Shown: positions 62,204 through 64,000 of the stretch, in pieces
Layout: each line of letters starts with the position of its first letter
Position numbering within the stretch: the first letter of the stretch is position 1
Assembly (NCBI GenBank): GCA_023393525.1
Contig: JAEWKZ010000046.1
Span: 62,001 to 126,000, forward strand
Source: Pseudomonadota bacterium
Lineage (GTDB): Bacteria; Desulfobacterota; Desulfovibrionia; Desulfovibrionales; Desulfomicrobiaceae
Direction of reading: 5' to 3'
Length of the DNA stretch: 64,000 bases
Program-made: the position numbers and the translations under genes
Notes under the pieces: model-generated
Told to the model about the DNA's origin: nothing
The model's input: only the letters and a program-made list of their open reading frames with translations
Database searches by the model: none

Positions 62204-62562
62204 GGGTCTATCTTCCGGCGATGTTGGGGTATGTCGTGAGCTTCAAGGGTGCTTGGTCATGCACGGGCCAAGGTTGCATTAAAAACTGTCGGGTTTGGGA
62301 GATTCATTGCTTACAGTCGGCGAAAAGATTCAGTTTTTTCGCCACCGTAGTTGAGATATTTTGGTGTCTGGATATGAAACAAAACGTGTCTTTAAAAAAG
62401 TTGTGCAATTTTTTTTTCTACATGTTTACTGCGATTGCTGTCAATAAACAGCGAAACTGGCGTTTTTTGAGAGGTTGTTTCGTTACTGTTGTGGTATTGT
62501 TGTCGAGCAATGACGGCGTTGGCGTGTCAGATTTCTGTGTCCGACGGCTGGCACGGGAGTGA
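62204..62562. other. AT-rich regulatory spacer upstream of the sucrose operon
   Basis: This 359-base stretch is clearly more AT-rich than its surroundings, with runs of A and T at ~62385-62470. No gene is convincing; an open frame on the plus strand (62155-62562) has no family match. It is the natural place for the sucrose-operon promoter. Confidence 0.5.
62417..62444 (-). promoter_or_regulatory. Candidate promoter of the sucrose operon
   Basis: On the minus strand TTGACA (62439-62444) and TGTAGA (62417-62422) are spaced by 16 bases. The -10 match is weak; the -35 is perfect. The start would lie ~200 bases before the fructokinase, leaving a long leader. Confidence 0.35.
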
Positions 62563-62566
62563 AAAT

Positions 62567-62609
62567 AAAACGGCGCGGGCCGGGATTCATTCCCTGGCCC
62601 GCGCCGTTT
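62567..62609 (-). terminator. Rho-independent terminator after the betaine-binding gene
   Basis: An 11-base GC-rich stem CGGCGCGGGCC/GGCCCGCGCCG with a 14-base loop is followed on the minus strand by TTTTATTTTC, 25 bases past the stop. Confidence 0.88.
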
Positions 62610-62631
62610 CCGATCATGTCTCGGGCAGGAT

Positions 62632-63471
62632 TTATTTGCCCATCCAGCTTTTTACGGTGTCCGGATATTCCTTCAGGAAACGCTTGGCGTTCTCCTCTGG
62701 AGAGCCGCCTTCCTGGTTCCAGGCCATGACCATCTGGAGTTGCGCGGGGGAATCCCACTTGAAGTTGGAGAAGAAGGCGTGGACTTCAGGCATGTCCTTG
62801 TCCAGGCCCTTGCGCACGATGCCCTCGATTTTCTCCTCGCCGCCCAGTACGCCCTTGGGGTCTTCCAGGTATTTGAGGTCCCACTTGCCGAACATCCAGT
62901 GCGGGGACCAGGCCGTGACGACCACCCATTCGTTGTTCTTGATGGCGTTGTCCAGGGCCGCGGTCATGGTCGCGCCGGAGCCTTCCATGAGTTCGAGCTT
63001 GTTCAAGCCGTAGTCGGTCATGGCCTGCTCGGACAGCTTCATGAGGCCCGCGCCCGGATCGATGCCGATGATCTTGCCGCCGAACTTGTCGGCGTTGGCG
63101 TTAAGCTCCTCAATGGAGTTTATGGTCACGTAGGAGGGCACGGCCCAGCCGAGCTTGGCTCCGCCGGAAACCACCGAGACCTTTTCGACCTTGTCCTTGA
63201 CCTTCTCGTAGTAGTCGGCGTGGGTCACCGGCAGCCATGCCGTGACCATGGCGTCCACGTCGCCCGTGCCCAGGGCCTGCCACATGGCGGCCGCGGCGAC
63301 GGGCAGGGTTTCGACCTCATAGCCCATTTCCTCCAGTGCGGCCTTGGCGGTCATGGTGCTGGCCGTGGCGCAGTCCCATTCCACATAGGCGATGCGGACT
63401 TTTCCTTTGGCCGCCATGGCCGGGGCGGCCACGAACATCAGACAGATCAGGGCGAGCAGAATTTTCTTCAT
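62632..63471 (-). CDS. proX: Glycine betaine/proline-binding protein (ProX/OpuAC type)
   Basis: A 279-residue periplasmic protein with signal MKKILLALICLMFVAAPAMA. The mature part begins KGKVRIAYVEWDCATASTMT, followed by MVTAWLPVTHADYYEKVKDK and VVVTAWSPHWMFGKWDLKYL; the tryptophans in these stretches form the quaternary-amine cage. It is the last gene of a betaine ABC operon and is followed by a strong terminator. It differs clearly from the choline-type binding protein encoded next to bet, so the organism has two separate quaternary-amine receptors. Confidence 0.92.
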   Translation of the reverse strand: MKKILLALICLMFVAAPAMAAKGKVRIAYVEWDCATASTMTAKAALEEMGYEVETLPVAAAAMWQALGTGDVDAMVTAWLPVTHADYYEKVKDKVEKVSVVSGGAKLGWAVPSYVTINSIEELNANADKFGGKIIGIDPGAGLMKLSEQAMTDYGLNKLELMEGSGATMTAALDNAIKNNEWVVVTAWSPHWMFGKWDLKYLEDPKGVLGGEEKIEGIVRKGLDKDMPEVHAFFSNFKWDSPAQLQMVMAWNQEGGSPEENAKRFLKEYPDTVKSWMGK

Positions 63472-63489
63472 GCGATACTCCTTGTTGTT

Positions 63490-64000
63490 TTATTTATCTT
63501 TGCGGGTGCCCAGCTTCTGCAGCACCCGGTCCAGGATCATGGCCACGATGACGATGGCGATGCCCGCTTCGAAGCCCCGGCCCATCTGCAATCGCTGGAT
63601 GGCCTTCCAGACTTCGCCGCCCAGGCCCTTGGCGCCGATCATGGAGGCGATGACGACCATGGACAGGGCCAGCATGACCGTCTGGTTGACGCCGGCCATG
63701 ATGGTCGGCGCGGCCAGGGGCAGATCCAGTTTGTACAGTCGCTGCATGCGCGTCGCGCCGAAGGCGGTGGAGCATTCCACAAGCTCCGCCGGAATCTGGC
63801 GGATGCCGAGGCACGTGAAGCGGATCGCCGGCGGCATGGAAAAGATGACCGTGGAAAAAATGGCCGCTGTCTTGCCCAGGCCGAAAAAGGGAATGGCCGG
63901 GATCAGGTAGACAAAGGCGGGCATGGTCTGCATCACGTCGAGCACGGGCATGACCACGCGGTACATCCGCGTGCTGATGGCCGAAAGGATACCCAGAGGC
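63490..64000 (-). CDS. proW: Glycine betaine ABC permease ProW, truncated at the window edge
   Basis: The C-terminal ~170 residues of a permease, cut off at the right edge. The visible part has VLDVMQTMPAFVYLIPAIPF and FGLGKTAAIFSTVIFSMPPA, then the EAA loop ECSTAFGATRMQRLYKLDLP, the ATPase-contact motif. It is encoded upstream of the binding protein by 18 bases, so an ATPase gene (proV) would be expected beyond the window. Confidence 0.93.
   Translation of the reverse strand, partial: PLGILSAISTRMYRVVMPVLDVMQTMPAFVYLIPAIPFFGLGKTAAIFSTVIFSMPPAIRFTCLGIRQIPAELVECSTAFGATRMQRLYKLDLPLAAPTIMAGVNQTVMLALSMVVIASMIGAKGLGGEVWKAIQRLQMGRGFEAGIAIVIVAMILDRVLQKLGTRKDK

Noticed and set aside
62155..62562. 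A 135-codon plus-strand open frame in the AT-rich spacer
   Set aside because: It begins inside the antisense of the fructokinase, lacks a ribosome site and has no family features; the region is better explained as a control region.

Overview
This is a 64 kb chromosomal window from a GC-rich Gram-negative bacterium. The protein repertoire (DUF116 protein, soluble molybdopterin/ferredoxin oxidoreductase pair, MobB fused to an Fe-S domain, PyrK/PyrD pair, HesB-like protein, divergent polysaccharide deacetylase) fits a deltaproteobacterial sulfate reducer of the order Desulfovibrionales. A Desulfomicrobium-like organism is my best guess. No sulfate-reduction marker gene lies in the window, so this assignment is an inference from gene style. 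I see no prophage, insertion sequence or CRISPR array. Coding density is high and most genes are housekeeping.

Layout. 1-8.2 kb: end of a polysaccharide deacetylase, a GAF/degenerate GGDEF/PilZ protein, a HesB-like protein behind an SD-masking hairpin, ArfB, a YitT-type membrane protein, an SH3/NlpC-P60 lipoprotein, and a molybdenum oxidoreductase with its ferredoxin subunit. 8.3-11.5 kb: a chemoreceptor, a short-chain dehydrogenase and tRNA-Ala(GGC). 11.7-19.1 kb: a co-directional run of YceI, a double-ATPase ABC protein, a CgeB-like glycosyltransferase, RecN, PyrK, PyrD and a small zinc-ribbon protein. 19.1-26.3 kb, minus strand: YjdM-like, RsmB, DUF116, Fmt, Def, AspS and HisS, with a palindromic repeat between AspS and HisS. 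26.4-34.1 kb, plus strand: MobB-FeS, MoaD/ThiS, ThiF-like, RdgB, GlmS, a 650-base gene-free segment bounded by a 14-base direct repeat, an AmiC-type amidase and DUF554. 34.2-40.5 kb: a kinase/receiver/receiver-kinase phosphorelay, an ArsR repressor, a CorC-like protein and ZupT.

40.6-64 kb is an accessory, largely osmoadaptive half. It holds choline oxidation to glycine betaine (BetA, BetB, a choline/betaine-binding protein and a FadR-type regulator with three look-alike operators), an MFS transporter, a GrlR-like protein, a ParD/ParE toxin-antitoxin pair, and a cytosine deaminase with a complete BMP-type nucleobase/nucleoside ABC transporter. It continues with a NagZ-like glycosidase and a HIT protein. 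A four-gene sucrose operon follows (fructokinase, sucrose-phosphate synthase with a dead HAD domain, sucrose-phosphatase, amylosucrase), and the window ends in a glycine betaine ABC transporter that runs off the right edge.

Together, the right half gives the cell two compatible-solute strategies: making and importing glycine betaine, and making sucrose, with amylosucrase as a probable glucan-forming outlet and fructokinase recycling fructose. The most unusual items are the MobB-FeS/MoaD/ThiF cofactor cluster, the sucrose operon, the triple FadR-type operator, the 14-base repeat around the segment after glmS, the SD-masking hairpin, and two regulators that look leaderless.
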